From Rivularia sp. MS3 (lineage in GTDB: Bacteria; Cyanobacteriota; Cyanobacteriia; Cyanobacteriales; Nostocaceae), in assembly GCA_019192545.1 (NCBI GenBank), contig JAHCMI010000008.1:62001-126000 (forward strand): 64,000 bases of DNA, in the 5' to 3' direction. The number at the start of each line of letters is the position of its first letter. Position 1 is the stretch's first letter. The notes beneath the pieces were generated by a model. The model made no database searches. It was given only the letters and a program-made list of their open reading frames with translations, and had not been told where the DNA came from. This document shows positions 10,054-20,034 of this stretch, in pieces. The translations under genes were made by a program, and so were the position numbers.

Positions 10054-10468
10054 ACGATAATTAATTATTAGTGGTTTTGCGCTACTAATTTAAATCGGCT
10101 TTATTGAACTTTAGAGTAATATTCTATTTCTACAAAAATTGCGTTTTTTGTATAGCAATTTTTAATACTTTTACCTATCAAGCAAGCTAGCTTAATTTGA
10201 CAGTTAATCAAAGAGACCTTAACTTAATGCCTTGAACTAAATTCCTAGCATGGCAATGCTAATTTTTTATGAAGTCATATATGTAATTAATAATTTTCGG
10301 TCTTTCAAAAAAATCAATTATTGAATAAATTATTGAGGCGTATAGCTGCCGGATTTATCCATTAATTGTATTGCTAAATCAAGCCCCCAATTTTCTTTAT
10401 GAAGAATTAATTACGTAGCTTAATTTATGGAATTATATGTTGTTTTTTATACTTTATTCTGTCTTGAT
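10054..10468. other. AT-rich convergent intergenic region
   Basis: Apart from the terminator at 10246-10269, this AT-rich spacer between the converging LON and pheA genes shows no ORF, RNA gene or repeat I can support. Confidence 0.4.
10246..10269 (+). terminator. Candidate intrinsic terminator for the LON gene
   Basis: TAGCAT and ATGCTA pair around a GGCA loop, followed by a run of six T. The stem is short (6 bp), and it lies about 190 bases after the LON stop. Confidence 0.5.
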
Positions 10469-11341
10469 TCAAGATAGGAAATTTGTTGGTAAAACATTGT
10501 AGCTACCGAAAATTTTCAAGATTTCCGTGTAATTAGATAATTCATTTAAAGCTAATTGCATTTCATCAGAGGAGGCATCTGCTTCTAAATCCATAAAAAA
10601 TAAATATTCTCCTAATGAGCGTTTTGTGGGGCGCGATTCAATCTTACTGAGATTAATATTTTGATTCGCAAAAACTTGTAAAGGTTTAACTAATACACCC
10701 GGTAAATTTGCAGGTACGCTAAATGCTAATGAAGTATAAAAAGGGGTATTGGCGATTATGCTATGTTTAGGGCGATCGCCGCGCTTACCTATAACCCAAA
10801 AACGAGTACAATTTTCCGGGTAATCGTTAATAGCGTTGGCTAGTACAGGCAAATCATACAGTTGTGCTGCTCTCAAAGATGAAATAGCTGCCGCAGTTTG
10901 CATATTTTCTAATTTTTGCAATGCTTCTGTTGTAGAACTGGTGGGAATTAACCGTACTGTAGGAAGATGTTTTTCCAACCATTTTTGACATTGCGCTAAT
11001 GCTTGTGGATGAGAATAAACAATTTCGATATTCTGTATATTTTTACAACAAGAGATTAATGTATGGGTAATAGGTACAACTAAAGCTAGCTGAATTTGCA
11101 AATTATCTAGTTGCCAAAGTGTATCTAAAGTAACAGTAACTCCTCCTTGAATAGAGTTTTCTACAGGCACTACTGCTAAATCAGATTGACCTTTTGCTAC
11201 AGAGTGAAGCGTTTGAAAGATGCTCGGATAAGGACACAGTGAAGCTTCAATTTTTGCAGTTTTCGTAAACCAATTAACATAATATAAGGCTGCTTGTTCT
11301 GCATAAGTGCCTGATGGTCCTAAATGTGCAATAGATATCAT
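10469..11341 (-). CDS. pheA: Prephenate dehydratase
   Basis: A 290-residue monofunctional prephenate dehydratase that converts prephenate to phenylpyruvate in phenylalanine synthesis. The N-terminal catalytic domain opens HLGPSGTYAEQAAL and has VPVENSIQGGV and the active-site CTRFWVIG (Thr-Arg-Phe). The C-terminal ACT domain carries ESRPTKRSLGEYLFF, the site through which phenylalanine gives feedback control in this family. There is no chorismate mutase domain. It stands alone, convergent with the LON gene and divergent from the DUF1997 gene. Confidence 0.95.
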   Translation of the reverse strand: MISIAHLGPSGTYAEQAALYYVNWFTKTAKIEASLCPYPSIFQTLHSVAKGQSDLAVVPVENSIQGGVTVTLDTLWQLDNLQIQLALVVPITHTLISCCKNIQNIEIVYSHPQALAQCQKWLEKHLPTVRLIPTSSTTEALQKLENMQTAAAISSLRAAQLYDLPVLANAINDYPENCTRFWVIGKRGDRPKHSIIANTPFYTSLAFSVPANLPGVLVKPLQVFANQNINLSKIESRPTKRSLGEYLFFMDLEADASSDEMQLALNELSNYTEILKIFGSYNVLPTNFLS

Positions 11342-11541
11342 TTAAAAAACCCGATCTTAGATAATTTTGACTTCTTACGACTTAAGATAGCAAACATCAT
11401 ACTTACTTTCTTATCTATAAATAGATATTATAAAGTACCAATAATTTTTATAATTAAGAAGAGTATAGGTTTTGTATAATTATTTCAACCTATATTTATC
11501 AATCAAAAATTCAATTATCGATAATATATTGTCGTTTAACT

Positions 11542-12129
11542 ATGGCTACTAAATTTCAAGCCTGCCAATCAGTAGAAATTCCGGTGAACTATCAGCCTAT
11601 TCCAATTAAGCATTATTTACGACAACCCCAGCGCTTGGTTAATGCTTTAGCTGATTCAAGCCGGATTGAACAGCTAAGTGCGGAAATTTTTCGTTTAAAA
11701 ATGCGTCCTTTGGCTTTCATGTCACTGAGTATTCAACCGATTGTAGACATTAGAGTCTGGACCTTGGAGGGTGGAACAATTTATTTAGAATCAGTAAAAA
11801 CTGAAATTCGTGGCATTGATTATATTAATCGACGTTTTCAACTAGACTTGAAAGGTAACTTATCAAGTTATGAAAAAGATGGCAATATTCGTCTTCAAGG
11901 CATAGCAAATTTAGAAGTATTTGTGGAATTACCTCCACCTTTTTCTTTCACTCCCAAGCCAATACTAGAGACTACTGGTAACGGCTTGCTAAAAAGCGTG
12001 TTATTAACAATAAAGCAAAGATTGTTACGTCAACTACTTATTGATTATCAACGTTGGGTCGAATCACAAATCTTAGATAGCAGTTTTGATTCGGATAACA
12101 ATAATTTTAAAGTTTTTAAACCCGAGTAA
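11542..12129 (+). CDS. DUF1997 family protein
   Basis: A 195-residue cyanobacterial/plastid-type DUF1997 protein. The core reads FRLKMRPLAFMSLSIQPIVD and later FVELPPPFSFTPKPILETTGN, with a C-terminal helical segment resembling a polyketide-cyclase-like fold. No catalytic residues can be named and the function is unknown. There is no signal peptide or membrane segment. It is divergent from pheA and convergent with rnhB. Confidence 0.75.
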   Translation: MATKFQACQSVEIPVNYQPIPIKHYLRQPQRLVNALADSSRIEQLSAEIFRLKMRPLAFMSLSIQPIVDIRVWTLEGGTIYLESVKTEIRGIDYINRRFQLDLKGNLSSYEKDGNIRLQGIANLEVFVELPPPFSFTPKPILETTGNGLLKSVLLTIKQRLLRQLLIDYQRWVESQILDSSFDSDNNNFKVFKPE

Positions 12130-12159
12130 AATATATTAGCAATTATAAAATAACGCCTA

Positions 12160-12266
12160 ATGTGAATTAAAAACTGCCCTGATATAGTAAAGGTTTTGAC
12201 GCTCGCTTAAATCTTGATTTTTAATTTATCAACGTAATAATGGTGGTTTGAGCGCTTAATTCACAT
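12160..12266. other. Inverted repeat in a convergent intergenic region
   Basis: ATGTGAATTAA at 12160-12170 is the exact reverse complement of TTAATTCACAT at 12256-12266, between the DUF1997 gene and rnhB. The loop is about 85 bases. It could be a bidirectional structural element; no T-tail is evident. Confidence 0.35.
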
Positions 12267-12285
12267 AGAACGTAAAATAATTATT

Positions 12286-12960
12286 TTACTTCTGCTCTAC
12301 CTGACAGGGACGGAAAGATTTACGATGTAAGCGCGTGATGCCATTATTTTGTATTGCTAATATATGTTTCTTACTGCCATAACCTTTGTTGCGTTCTAAG
12401 TCGTAAATAGAGTATTTATTCGCAAGGCGAATTATAAGATCGTCACGCCAAACCTTAGCAACAATACTAGCAGCAGCTATATTTAATGAAAGCGAATCTC
12501 CTTTAACTATTGCTTGCTGTAGGATTGAAAAATTTTGTATTCGCTGCGAACCATCAATTAAACAAATTGCAGGCTGTACCTTTAATTTTAGAACAGCCCG
12601 CTTCATTGCTATAAGTGATGCTTGCAAGATATTAAAAGAGTCTATTTCAGCCGTAGTTGCAAAACCGATTTTCCAGTCTATTGCAATATCAAAAATTTGC
12701 TTGGCTAACAAAGTTCTGCGAGAAGCAGATAGCTTTTTACTGTCTTTAATGTTGGTTGTGAGGAGTGGGGGCAAACTATTAATATCTGGTAGAATTACCG
12801 CTGCTGCGACCACAGGACCAAACAAAGCGCCTCTCCCCACTTCATCTACACCTGCAATTAAGCCTTCTACATTGGCATAGGTAGAAAATTCTAGCCAATG
12901 TTGGTTAATGGGGAGTTTTGGCGCGTCGGTTGCAGCTATAGCTTGCCCAATTTCTACCAT
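12286..12960 (-). CDS. rnhB: Ribonuclease HII
   Basis: A 224-residue RNase HII, which removes ribonucleotides from DNA and RNA of RNA-DNA hybrids. The catalytic GVDEVGRG is near residues 38-44 (Asp39, Glu40), with DSKKLS and AASIVAKVWRD further on and a third acidic residue in CLIDGSQ. Length is normal. It starts 18 bases after the rne stop codon on the same strand, so the two RNA-processing genes form an operon, an arrangement common in cyanobacteria. Confidence 0.95.
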   Translation of the reverse strand: MVEIGQAIAATDAPKLPINQHWLEFSTYANVEGLIAGVDEVGRGALFGPVVAAAVILPDINSLPPLLTTNIKDSKKLSASRRTLLAKQIFDIAIDWKIGFATTAEIDSFNILQASLIAMKRAVLKLKVQPAICLIDGSQRIQNFSILQQAIVKGDSLSLNIAAASIVAKVWRDDLIIRLANKYSIYDLERNKGYGSKKHILAIQNNGITRLHRKSFRPCQVEQK

Positions 12961-12978
12961 AAAACAGTCATTTGTTAT

Positions 12979-15018
12979 CTAGCTAGATGGTGTTTCCACG
13001 GAAGAACGACGACGACGGCGACGTCTGTCTGCTGTAGCAGTTACGGTTTCAGTTTTATCTACAGTTTGTGTAGATTCTTCTTGCTCTACTTCTTCTGTTT
13101 CCTCTTCAACTGAAACTTCATTTTCTACATCGTCTATATCGTTTATTTTCGCCTTCTTCGGAGTCGGAGTCAGCGAGTAAGCTTCGGGTTCTGAAACGCT
13201 TTCCTCATGTTCGCCCGGTGGTACTACATTAATGATTACGGATTTCTCATTTTTAAAATCCCTTTCCAATTTTTTCAAAGGTGTAACGCCCATTAAAGCG
13301 TAAACATCTTGTTCTTCATCTGTCATTTCCACAGAAACAATTTCTGGTGGTTCAAGTACCCCTTTAACCGATTCGACTCTATTCCTATTGCGTTCTGGTC
13401 TTTCGCTCCATCCTTTACTCAAGGCTGATAGAGAACTATCACCAGACCTTCTAAGTTCTGGCTCTGCTTCTGAATCAATTTCTAAGTCATCATTGACTAA
13501 TGTCAACGGACTTCCATTAATTCTCGGTTCATCTTTGCCATTGCCGGTATTAATGCGGCGACGACGACGACGTTTATTAGTCTCACCTAATTCTTGATAG
13601 CTCGGATGATTTATCAGATTTAAATTTGCAAAATCTGCTTCTGCTTCATCTGTTTCTGCGAACCCGTCAACGACTTCTGGTTGCGAGTTTAGGCGAGGAG
13701 CAGAAAAACGCGGTTCTCTTTGGGGTAAAGGTACTACACGCTCCGGTATTTCCGCTGATGGCGGTGCTGCTCGGGATTCGGTTTCCCCAGGTAAATGTAC
13801 AATATGACCCAAGCCTCCGCAAGTTGGACAAGTTTCTCCAAATAGCTCGTATATATTTTGACCCTGTCGCTTACGGGTAAGTTCTACCAAACCTAATTCA
13901 GTCAACTGAGCAATTTGAGGTCGAGCCTTATCTGCTTTCAATGCTTTATTGAAATGCTCTAATACCTGTAATTGGTCTCGGCGCGATTCCATATCAATGA
14001 AATCAACTACAATTACTCCAGCAATATTACGCAAGCGTAGCTGACGGGCTATTTCTGTCGCGGCTTCGCAATTTGTCCATAATACGGTTTCCCTAGCTGT
14101 AGCCGAACGAGTAAAAGAACCCGAGTTAACATCTATTACTGTTAATGCCTCTGTTGGCTGAATGATAATGTAGCCGCCTGAAGGTAGATCTACTCTTGGC
14201 TTCAGAGCTTCCTTAACTGCGGCATTTATTCGGAAATATTCTAAAATCGCCGTGCGATCGCGATGGTGGTCAATTAATAAACCTTGAGGTACCTGTCCGC
14301 CGCTCCAATTTTGTAAATATTGCTTTACTCGTTTTAAACCGGTACTCGAGTCAACAACAATCCGATTAACATCGGCACCGTACATATCCCGTAAAACGCG
14401 CTGGATAAAGTCATCATCACGGTTAAGTAAAGCTGGGGCACGGCTGGTTTGAGCTTGCTCGCCGATTGACTCCCACTGCTTTTGTAGAAATTCTAAATCT
14501 TCGATAATAGCTTCTTCAGGTTTACCTTCGGCTTCAGTACGGATTAATAAACCCATTCCAGCAGGTTTAATTAAAATTGCTAAAGCTCTCAAACGGTTGC
14601 GTTCGTTTTCGTTCCTGATTCTACGGGATAGATTTACACCTCGTCCGTAAGGCATTAGCACTACGTAACGTCCGGGCAGGGTAATATTTCCGGTGAGCCT
14701 TGGTCCTTTAGTACCCGTTGGCTCTTTCATCACTTGCACCAATACTTTTTGCTGTGGTGCTAATAATTCCGTGATTGCTGCCGATGCACGCCTTAACCTC
14801 AAAGGTCCGAGGTCAGTTACATGAATAAAACCATTGCGCTCTGGATCGCCAATGTTTACAAAAGCTGCATCTATCCCAGGCAAAACATTTTCTACTACTC
14901 CTAAGTAAATATCACCAATTTGGTGATGACCAGTAGCTACGACAAGTTCTTGTATCTGATCTTCAGAGAACACCGCAGCAATTTGATGCTGTTCGGCGAT
15001 AATAATTTGTTTCGGCAT
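12979..15018 (-). CDS. rne: Ribonuclease E/G
   Basis: A 679-residue RNase E/G, the main endonuclease of bacterial mRNA decay and rRNA processing. An S1 domain covers about residues 30-110, the DNase I-like catalytic region has IDVNSG (Asp296) and DFIDM (Asp342), and the Zn-link is CPTC (Cys397, Cys400). The tail after about 410 is acidic, disordered and variable, with Arg blocks near 490 and a C-terminal RRRRRRRSSV. A similar poly-Arg nonapeptide in cyanobacterial RNase E is known to bind PNPase. GAGGAA precedes the ATG. The upstream kilobase is non-coding and structured, which fits the autoregulated leaders known for rne genes. Confidence 0.96.
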   Translation of the reverse strand: MPKQIIIAEQHQIAAVFSEDQIQELVVATGHHQIGDIYLGVVENVLPGIDAAFVNIGDPERNGFIHVTDLGPLRLRRASAAITELLAPQQKVLVQVMKEPTGTKGPRLTGNITLPGRYVVLMPYGRGVNLSRRIRNENERNRLRALAILIKPAGMGLLIRTEAEGKPEEAIIEDLEFLQKQWESIGEQAQTSRAPALLNRDDDFIQRVLRDMYGADVNRIVVDSSTGLKRVKQYLQNWSGGQVPQGLLIDHHRDRTAILEYFRINAAVKEALKPRVDLPSGGYIIIQPTEALTVIDVNSGSFTRSATARETVLWTNCEAATEIARQLRLRNIAGVIVVDFIDMESRRDQLQVLEHFNKALKADKARPQIAQLTELGLVELTRKRQGQNIYELFGETCPTCGGLGHIVHLPGETESRAAPPSAEIPERVVPLPQREPRFSAPRLNSQPEVVDGFAETDEAEADFANLNLINHPSYQELGETNKRRRRRRINTGNGKDEPRINGSPLTLVNDDLEIDSEAEPELRRSGDSSLSALSKGWSERPERNRNRVESVKGVLEPPEIVSVEMTDEEQDVYALMGVTPLKKLERDFKNEKSVIINVVPPGEHEESVSEPEAYSLTPTPKKAKINDIDDVENEVSVEEETEEVEQEESTQTVDKTETVTATADRRRRRRRSSVETPSS

Positions 15019-15399
15019 TCAATTTCCTCAAAAATCGGCAGCTCAAACCCGTAGGGAAGGAGTTTGAATCAATTTACTCTGTCTCCCGCTTCTAAGGCGC
15101 TGCTGTAATAAAATTGCACAAAGTTTCGCTCAAATAAACACGAGCTATTTAAATTGCGATTGCGTTTACACAAACCATAAACTTCAGAACGATTGCATTT
15201 TTCTATGAATAAAATAGCCCATTCCTAGTTATTTTGGATACCTTCCCCTTCTCAATTAATCTGTCGGGTAAAGGCGATTAATTATTTACGCTATGACAAT
15301 AGAGGCGCAGTTTATGCAGCCCCATGATTCTAAAAATTAAGCAGTATTACCTAAAATATTCTCGCGAGTCCAAAACTACGTCGAGCAAATATGGTTTTA
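15019..15399. other. Proximal part of the rne upstream region
   Basis: Non-coding, moderately AT-rich stretch between rne and the structured block at 15400-15640. No ORF or clear RNA gene is seen. If rne is transcribed from far upstream, this is the start-proximal part of its 5' leader. Confidence 0.4.
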
Positions 15400-15640
15400 C
15401 TGCTAAGTGCGGGGACTTCACCCATGAAAGCCAATCAAGGCTCCCGTAATTTCTCCTTTAAGCTCGTGAGATAGCACCCACTCATCCTATAAGGAACATC
15501 ACCCCTTTAGTACACTTAGCGCAGCACGCCAGTTCTCTTAAGGCGCGGCGCTGGCTTCTACACGGGAGAATTGCGGAAAGGGACGCATATTTCCTCGTCC
15601 GTCCCGGAGTAGATTTTAAAGTCTTGTACTGACTTTTAAA
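15400..15640 (-). promoter_or_regulatory. Structured, relatively GC-rich candidate 5' leader of rne (or ncRNA)
   Basis: This block is richer in GC than the surrounding spacers and holds several complementary segments. GGGACG/CGTCCC at 15580-15605; GCCAG/CTGGC at 15528-15555; AGCC/GGCT at 15429-15442; AAAGTC/GACTTT at 15618-15636; and a long-range CTCCCG (15441)/CGGGAG (15563) that could close the whole element. It lies about 400-620 bases upstream of rne. Long 5' UTRs controlled by RNase E itself are known for rne genes. I recognise no Rfam-type family, and a separate ncRNA on either strand is also possible. Confidence 0.45.
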
Positions 15641-16047
15641 GTTTACCTATGAGTGGTAATTGAAAGTGACTCTTTGCTCTGGTTCTTCCTCGCGATTTGC
15701 TAGAAGTTGCAAACAAAGCGACTATTTATAAATCATAAAATGTGGGAGAAGCTATTGGACAAAACTGTTACGAGTTAGGACTGATTCACATTCGTAGCCA
15801 TAAACAATTCAGAGAGAGCCTTGTTTTATCTGCCTATGCTTTACCTAGGATAATATCCCAGTTGAGTTGCACTCTAAAAATATTATTGCTGTATTCGCCC
15901 CATACATAAAGGGTAGTGAATCAGCTCGTTTCGTTGCAGCGCTCTTATAATTTCTCTTCATATAATTCTAACGCAAGGTCGTAAAAAATCAATTCCTTCA
16001 TTTATGCTAAATTAGAGGGCAATTTCATAACTACAATTACCCTCTAA
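15641..16047. other. Intergenic region upstream of the rne leader
   Basis: AT-rich spacer between the radical SAM gene's 3' end and the structured rne leader. It probably contains the rne promoter. No ORF, RNA gene or terminator with a clear T-tail was found. Confidence 0.35.
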
Positions 16048-18651
16048 TTATTCAACTGCCAAAATTAGCTGATTCCTATGTATGTGCAGCAGTTCAAATT
16101 CTGCTGTTGTTACAGACTCAAGCATAAATGGAATGTGTTCCGGACGCAACACCGTACCATCATTGCGACAAGCTCCTACATAGCGCAATTGGATTGTATT
16201 ACTTTGATTAGTTTCGATCTTAGCCGGTTCGATCAACTCCAACTCAAACAAACGTTCGCGCAGATTTACATTTTTTATTTTGCCTTTTTTGGTTTTGTGC
16301 TGTATCCAAATTTCGTCTTTAACTTTAACTGCATTAATTGCAGTTTGCCATTCAGACAAAGTGATTTTTTGGTTACAGTTTAGTGTAATCAGATATTCCG
16401 CAGCTTCAAGAACCCCAGATGCACTTTTCGCTTTCAAGTCTAGCTGAAACACATCGTATACTGGTATGCCATTTGGTAATGAGGAACTTAATTTACTTAA
16501 GAAAGTATCATTGTCAATATCGCAAGTTGTTAATTCAAAATCTACAATTTCACCTACGCTAGTAGCACCTAATGGCAAAGCATTGGCTACTGATATTCTA
16601 GGTTGTGGATTATAGCCACCACTAAAAGATACCGGCAAACCTGCTCGTCTTACGGCTCGATCAAACACTCTCATCAAATCCAAATGACCTACCAGTGCCA
16701 TCTCACCCTGTTTTCCAAACTGCACTCGCAATCTTTTAGCCTTTGTAGTATCGGGAACGAAATCTCCGTTAAATTCTGGAATGGGTGGTGGTTCTATCGC
16801 TATATTATGACCAAAATCGGTACCGCAAACCCCGCAATGGGAACATCCTTCAAAAGAACAATCGGGAACGGTAGCTGCTTCCATTGCGCGTTGCAAGTCT
16901 TGTTTGAGCCACTTTTTCTCAATACCTGTATCTATATGGTCCCAAGGTAATGTTTCATCAAGGCGATCGTCAAAATTGCTGCCTTCCATGACATTCCATT
17001 CACCAGATAAAACCTGGCGGTATTTCCAGTCTAATCCAGCTTCGGCGATTGCATTTTCCCAAGCCCCAAAGGCTTTATCTAAATTGTCAAACCACGAATC
17101 CATACCTGCACCTAATTCCCAAGCACGGCGTATAACACTCGCCAGAGTTCTGTCACCTCTACCGACAAAATCTTCCATTGCTGAAATTCTTACATCGGTA
17201 AAGTTAACTTTAACCCCACGAATCTTACGGAATTCAGAACGTAACAATTCTTGTTTGCGTTTAAATTCGGCAGTAGAAACTGAATGCCACTGAAATGGTG
17301 TATGAGGTTTGGGCGTAAAGTTAGAAATTGTAATGTTGAAATTCATGGGTTTTCTACCCGTTGCCCAACATTCACGCTTTAGCCACTTTACAGTTTGAGC
17401 TATACCTATTACGTCAACATCGGTTTCACCGGGTAAACCAATCATAAAATATAGCTTTACCTTATCCCAGCCTTGCTTCCAAGCTGTTTTCACCCCCCTT
17501 AATAATTCTTCATTAGTCAAGCCCTTGTTGACAATATCGCGCATTCTTTGAGTTCCGGCTTCTGGGGCAAAAGTTAAACCTCCTTTGCGCGTTCCACCAA
17601 GGATATTAGCGATATTTTCATCAAACCTGTCTACTCGCTGGCTAGGTAAAGAAAGAGAGATATTTTCATTTTTTAAACGATTTTTGATCTCCATTCCTAC
17701 CGAACCCAAGGCCAAATAATCGGAGCAAGAAAGAGATAACAAGGAAAATTCGTTGTAACCAGTCTGGCGCATTCCCTCAGTAATTGTTTCTACAACCTTC
17801 GATGGTTCTACATCCCGTGCTGGGCGAGTCAACATACCTGGTTGGCAAAACCTACATCCCCTGGTACAACCGCGCCGAATTTCAATCGTTAAACGGTCGT
17901 GTACTGTTTCGGCATAAGGCACTAAACCGATAGAATAAGCTGGTATGGGATTAGCAACTCTTCTAATAATACGTTCTGGCACGTCTGGATGATTTGAACG
18001 AACCGAACCATCAGCAGCCATCTCGTAAAATTGCGGTACATATACGCCCGGAATTTGTGCCAAATCCAGTAATAATTCTTCACGGCTTAGGGAATTTTTT
18101 TTACCTTCTTCTAAAACTAAGCCAATTTCTGGTAATAGCTCCTCACCGTCTCCAAGAGCAATAAAATCGAAAAAGTCAGTATAAGGCTCGGGATTAGACG
18201 TAGCGGTTTGTCCCCCTGCAAAAATCAAGGGATAATCTCCACTCAGCCTTTCTTCTCTGGTTAAAGGGATGCCAGCTAAATCAAGCATTTCTAATATATT
18301 AGTAGCGCCTAATTCGTAGCTCAGACTAAAACCCAGAATATCGAAATCTATCAAACTTCGCTTTGACTCTACCGCAAACAAAGGTGTTTGAGTTGCTCTT
18401 AACTTGGCTGTCAAATCCGCACCCGGTAGGTAAGCGCGATCGCATAACTGACGAGGCTGAACATTCAATATATTGTAAAGAATGATATGCCCTAAATTGG
18501 AAGCACCAACTTCATATACTTCTGGGTAAGTTAATACCCAGCGTATCGTCACCGTATCCCAAGGTTTATGTTTTGCTAAAAGCTCATTACCCAGGTAACG
18601 GGATGGTTTTAAAATATCCGACGTGATTAATTTATCTACTGCAATAGACAC
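16048..18651 (-). CDS. B12-binding-like radical SAM protein with C-terminal DUF2344 domain (TIGR03960/TIGR03936 type)
   Basis: An 867-residue fusion. The N-terminal part resembles a B12-binding domain. The radical SAM core has CTRGCRFC (Cys262, Cys266, Cys269) for the 4Fe-4S cluster that cleaves S-adenosylmethionine. A Cys-rich segment CSHCGVCG lies near residue 640, and the C-terminal DUF2344 domain starts at about 660 (VGHLDLMRVFDRAVRRAGLP). These fusions are regularly found beside rne/rng in cyanobacteria and Gram-positive bacteria, which suggests a role linked to RNA or ribosome modification. The substrate is not established. It is full length, with no frame problems. Confidence 0.85.
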   Translation of the reverse strand: MSIAVDKLITSDILKPSRYLGNELLAKHKPWDTVTIRWVLTYPEVYEVGASNLGHIILYNILNVQPRQLCDRAYLPGADLTAKLRATQTPLFAVESKRSLIDFDILGFSLSYELGATNILEMLDLAGIPLTREERLSGDYPLIFAGGQTATSNPEPYTDFFDFIALGDGEELLPEIGLVLEEGKKNSLSREELLLDLAQIPGVYVPQFYEMAADGSVRSNHPDVPERIIRRVANPIPAYSIGLVPYAETVHDRLTIEIRRGCTRGCRFCQPGMLTRPARDVEPSKVVETITEGMRQTGYNEFSLLSLSCSDYLALGSVGMEIKNRLKNENISLSLPSQRVDRFDENIANILGGTRKGGLTFAPEAGTQRMRDIVNKGLTNEELLRGVKTAWKQGWDKVKLYFMIGLPGETDVDVIGIAQTVKWLKRECWATGRKPMNFNITISNFTPKPHTPFQWHSVSTAEFKRKQELLRSEFRKIRGVKVNFTDVRISAMEDFVGRGDRTLASVIRRAWELGAGMDSWFDNLDKAFGAWENAIAEAGLDWKYRQVLSGEWNVMEGSNFDDRLDETLPWDHIDTGIEKKWLKQDLQRAMEAATVPDCSFEGCSHCGVCGTDFGHNIAIEPPPIPEFNGDFVPDTTKAKRLRVQFGKQGEMALVGHLDLMRVFDRAVRRAGLPVSFSGGYNPQPRISVANALPLGATSVGEIVDFELTTCDIDNDTFLSKLSSSLPNGIPVYDVFQLDLKAKSASGVLEAAEYLITLNCNQKITLSEWQTAINAVKVKDEIWIQHKTKKGKIKNVNLRERLFELELIEPAKIETNQSNTIQLRYVGACRNDGTVLRPEHIPFMLESVTTAEFELLHIHRNQLILAVE

Positions 18652-18816
18652 TATGCTATTTTCTAGCTACTTCTAGTAATTACAGTTACTCATTCCTAAC
18701 ATTAGCATTGATTTGGCATACTGTATTAGTTTGTTGCTTGAATTTTTGGTTGTTACTCCTTACTCATTCTTTCTAAGTTAAAACAGGAAAGATACGAAAC
18801 AATACTCAGCTAGATA

Positions 18817-19143
18817 CTATCGATTAGAAATCCTTCGGGCATCAAATATTTCAAATACTTTATCTAGTTGAGCTAATTCAAAAATAATTCTGTGAGCCGG
18901 AGAAACCGAGCAGAAACAAACCCTGTGTCCTATTTGCTTTGCTTTACGGACACCAGAGACTAAAGCCATCAAGCCAGTATTATCGAGAAAATCAACTTTT
19001 TCTAAATCAATTAATACTATAGTACTAATGCCGTTATTGAGTGCTAGATCCAATTCTTGCTCAAAGTTGAGGGTGTTTGCGGCATTTAAAGAACCATTAG
19101 GACGGATAATAGCAATTTTCGGATTATCAAGTATGGTTTGCAT
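18817..19143 (-). CDS. STAS-domain anti-sigma factor antagonist-like protein
   Basis: A 108-residue single STAS domain of the SpoIIAA/RsbV type. The segment that normally reads D-S-S/T-G around the phosphorylated residue is DNTG here (Asp54, Asn55, Thr56, Gly57), so phosphorylation would have to use Thr56. Such proteins bind anti-sigma kinases when dephosphorylated. A matching RsbU-like phosphatase and RsbW-like kinase are encoded 26-28 kb away in this window, but a functional link is only a guess. It stands alone, 165 bases upstream (by coordinate) of the radical SAM gene start. Confidence 0.85.
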   Translation of the reverse strand: MQTILDNPKIAIIRPNGSLNAANTLNFEQELDLALNNGISTIVLIDLEKVDFLDNTGLMALVSGVRKAKQIGHRVCFCSVSPAHRIIFELAQLDKVFEIFDARRISNR

Positions 19144-19613
19144 GGCTATAACGACTTAAAATATTTACTTGAAGGATAGATGTATTCGACCATAATCTTT
19201 TTTTTATCGCATCGACCATTCGTATTAGCTGTCTTCGTTGAATCTTCACTACCGGACTACTTCTGTTTAAAGATTGCCATAATACTTAAGGAAATCGTAG
19301 CTAAATATACTTTTTTCTAATTGAAGTTCAAAAATAATCTATATAACCAGTATGAATTCCTGCTGGTCTATGGAAAAAGATATCTGTTAATTATTAGCTA
19401 GCAACTATTATTGTCATACTTGTCACTAATCGCTAATTAAATATAAAGTATCCTTATTTTTTCCTTAATCATCAGCTTGTATCTTTTGGAGATGGCAAGC
19501 CACTTGTCTGCTATAGCTGTGATCGGGATCACTTCTAAAGTAATGTTTGGATCACGCTTTATACTTAAAAATATCTGAGATAATTGGTATTAAATACATA
19601 ACAGTTACTTACT
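19144..19613. other. AT-rich divergent intergenic region
   Basis: Spacer between the divergent STAS gene and the 64-residue gene, presumably with both promoters. No RNA gene, repeat array or strong hairpin was recognised. Confidence 0.35.
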
Positions 19614-19808
19614 ATGAGAACTAAGTTCGCTATTCGTAAATTAGTTGAAAGGGCTTTGGTTATTAAGAAATTAACTCCTGAGATAGAAAATGAAATAAAT
19701 TCTGAACTGACTCAGATGGGTTACATTTCTGACGTTGATTACGAAGCGTTAGAACTTTTGATGGCAGAAATGGATGCTGGTAGAATTAAGTTAGTTCCCA
19801 GCCTTTAA
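19614..19808 (+). CDS. Small conserved-type hypothetical protein (64 aa)
   Basis: A 64-residue, mostly helical protein with a basic N-terminus (MRTKFAIRKLVERALVIKK) and an acidic C-terminal half (DVDYEALELLMAEMDAG). There is no signal peptide, membrane segment or cysteine. It looks like the small acidic proteins of unknown function common in filamentous cyanobacteria. Codon use matches its neighbours and the ORF fills most of its interval, so I take it as real. Function unknown. Confidence 0.6.
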   Translation: MRTKFAIRKLVERALVIKKLTPEIENEINSELTQMGYISDVDYEALELLMAEMDAGRIKLVPSL

Positions 19809-20034
19809 TTGATAAGGGTTTGAACCTAATTTATTCTAATATTTGACAATAAGTTAGAAAGAGCAACGATTTTTTCTGTTTTAATCAAAATTAATTATAA
19901 ATAAGCATTAGTAGCGGCGCGGGTAACTTGATGATTTACCATCGCTGAATTTTTTGTTGCAAATAAGAATGCAAGGGACACTGTGGAATTTAATCCTGCA
20001 TTCAGCACCTATAAACCCGAAGAATTTTATCGTA

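Noticed and set aside
15314-15326. GGGGCTGC on the minus strand resembling the tmRNA 5' end
   Set aside because: The following bases lack the conserved GGUUUCGAC and no tag-peptide frame or T-arm is present.
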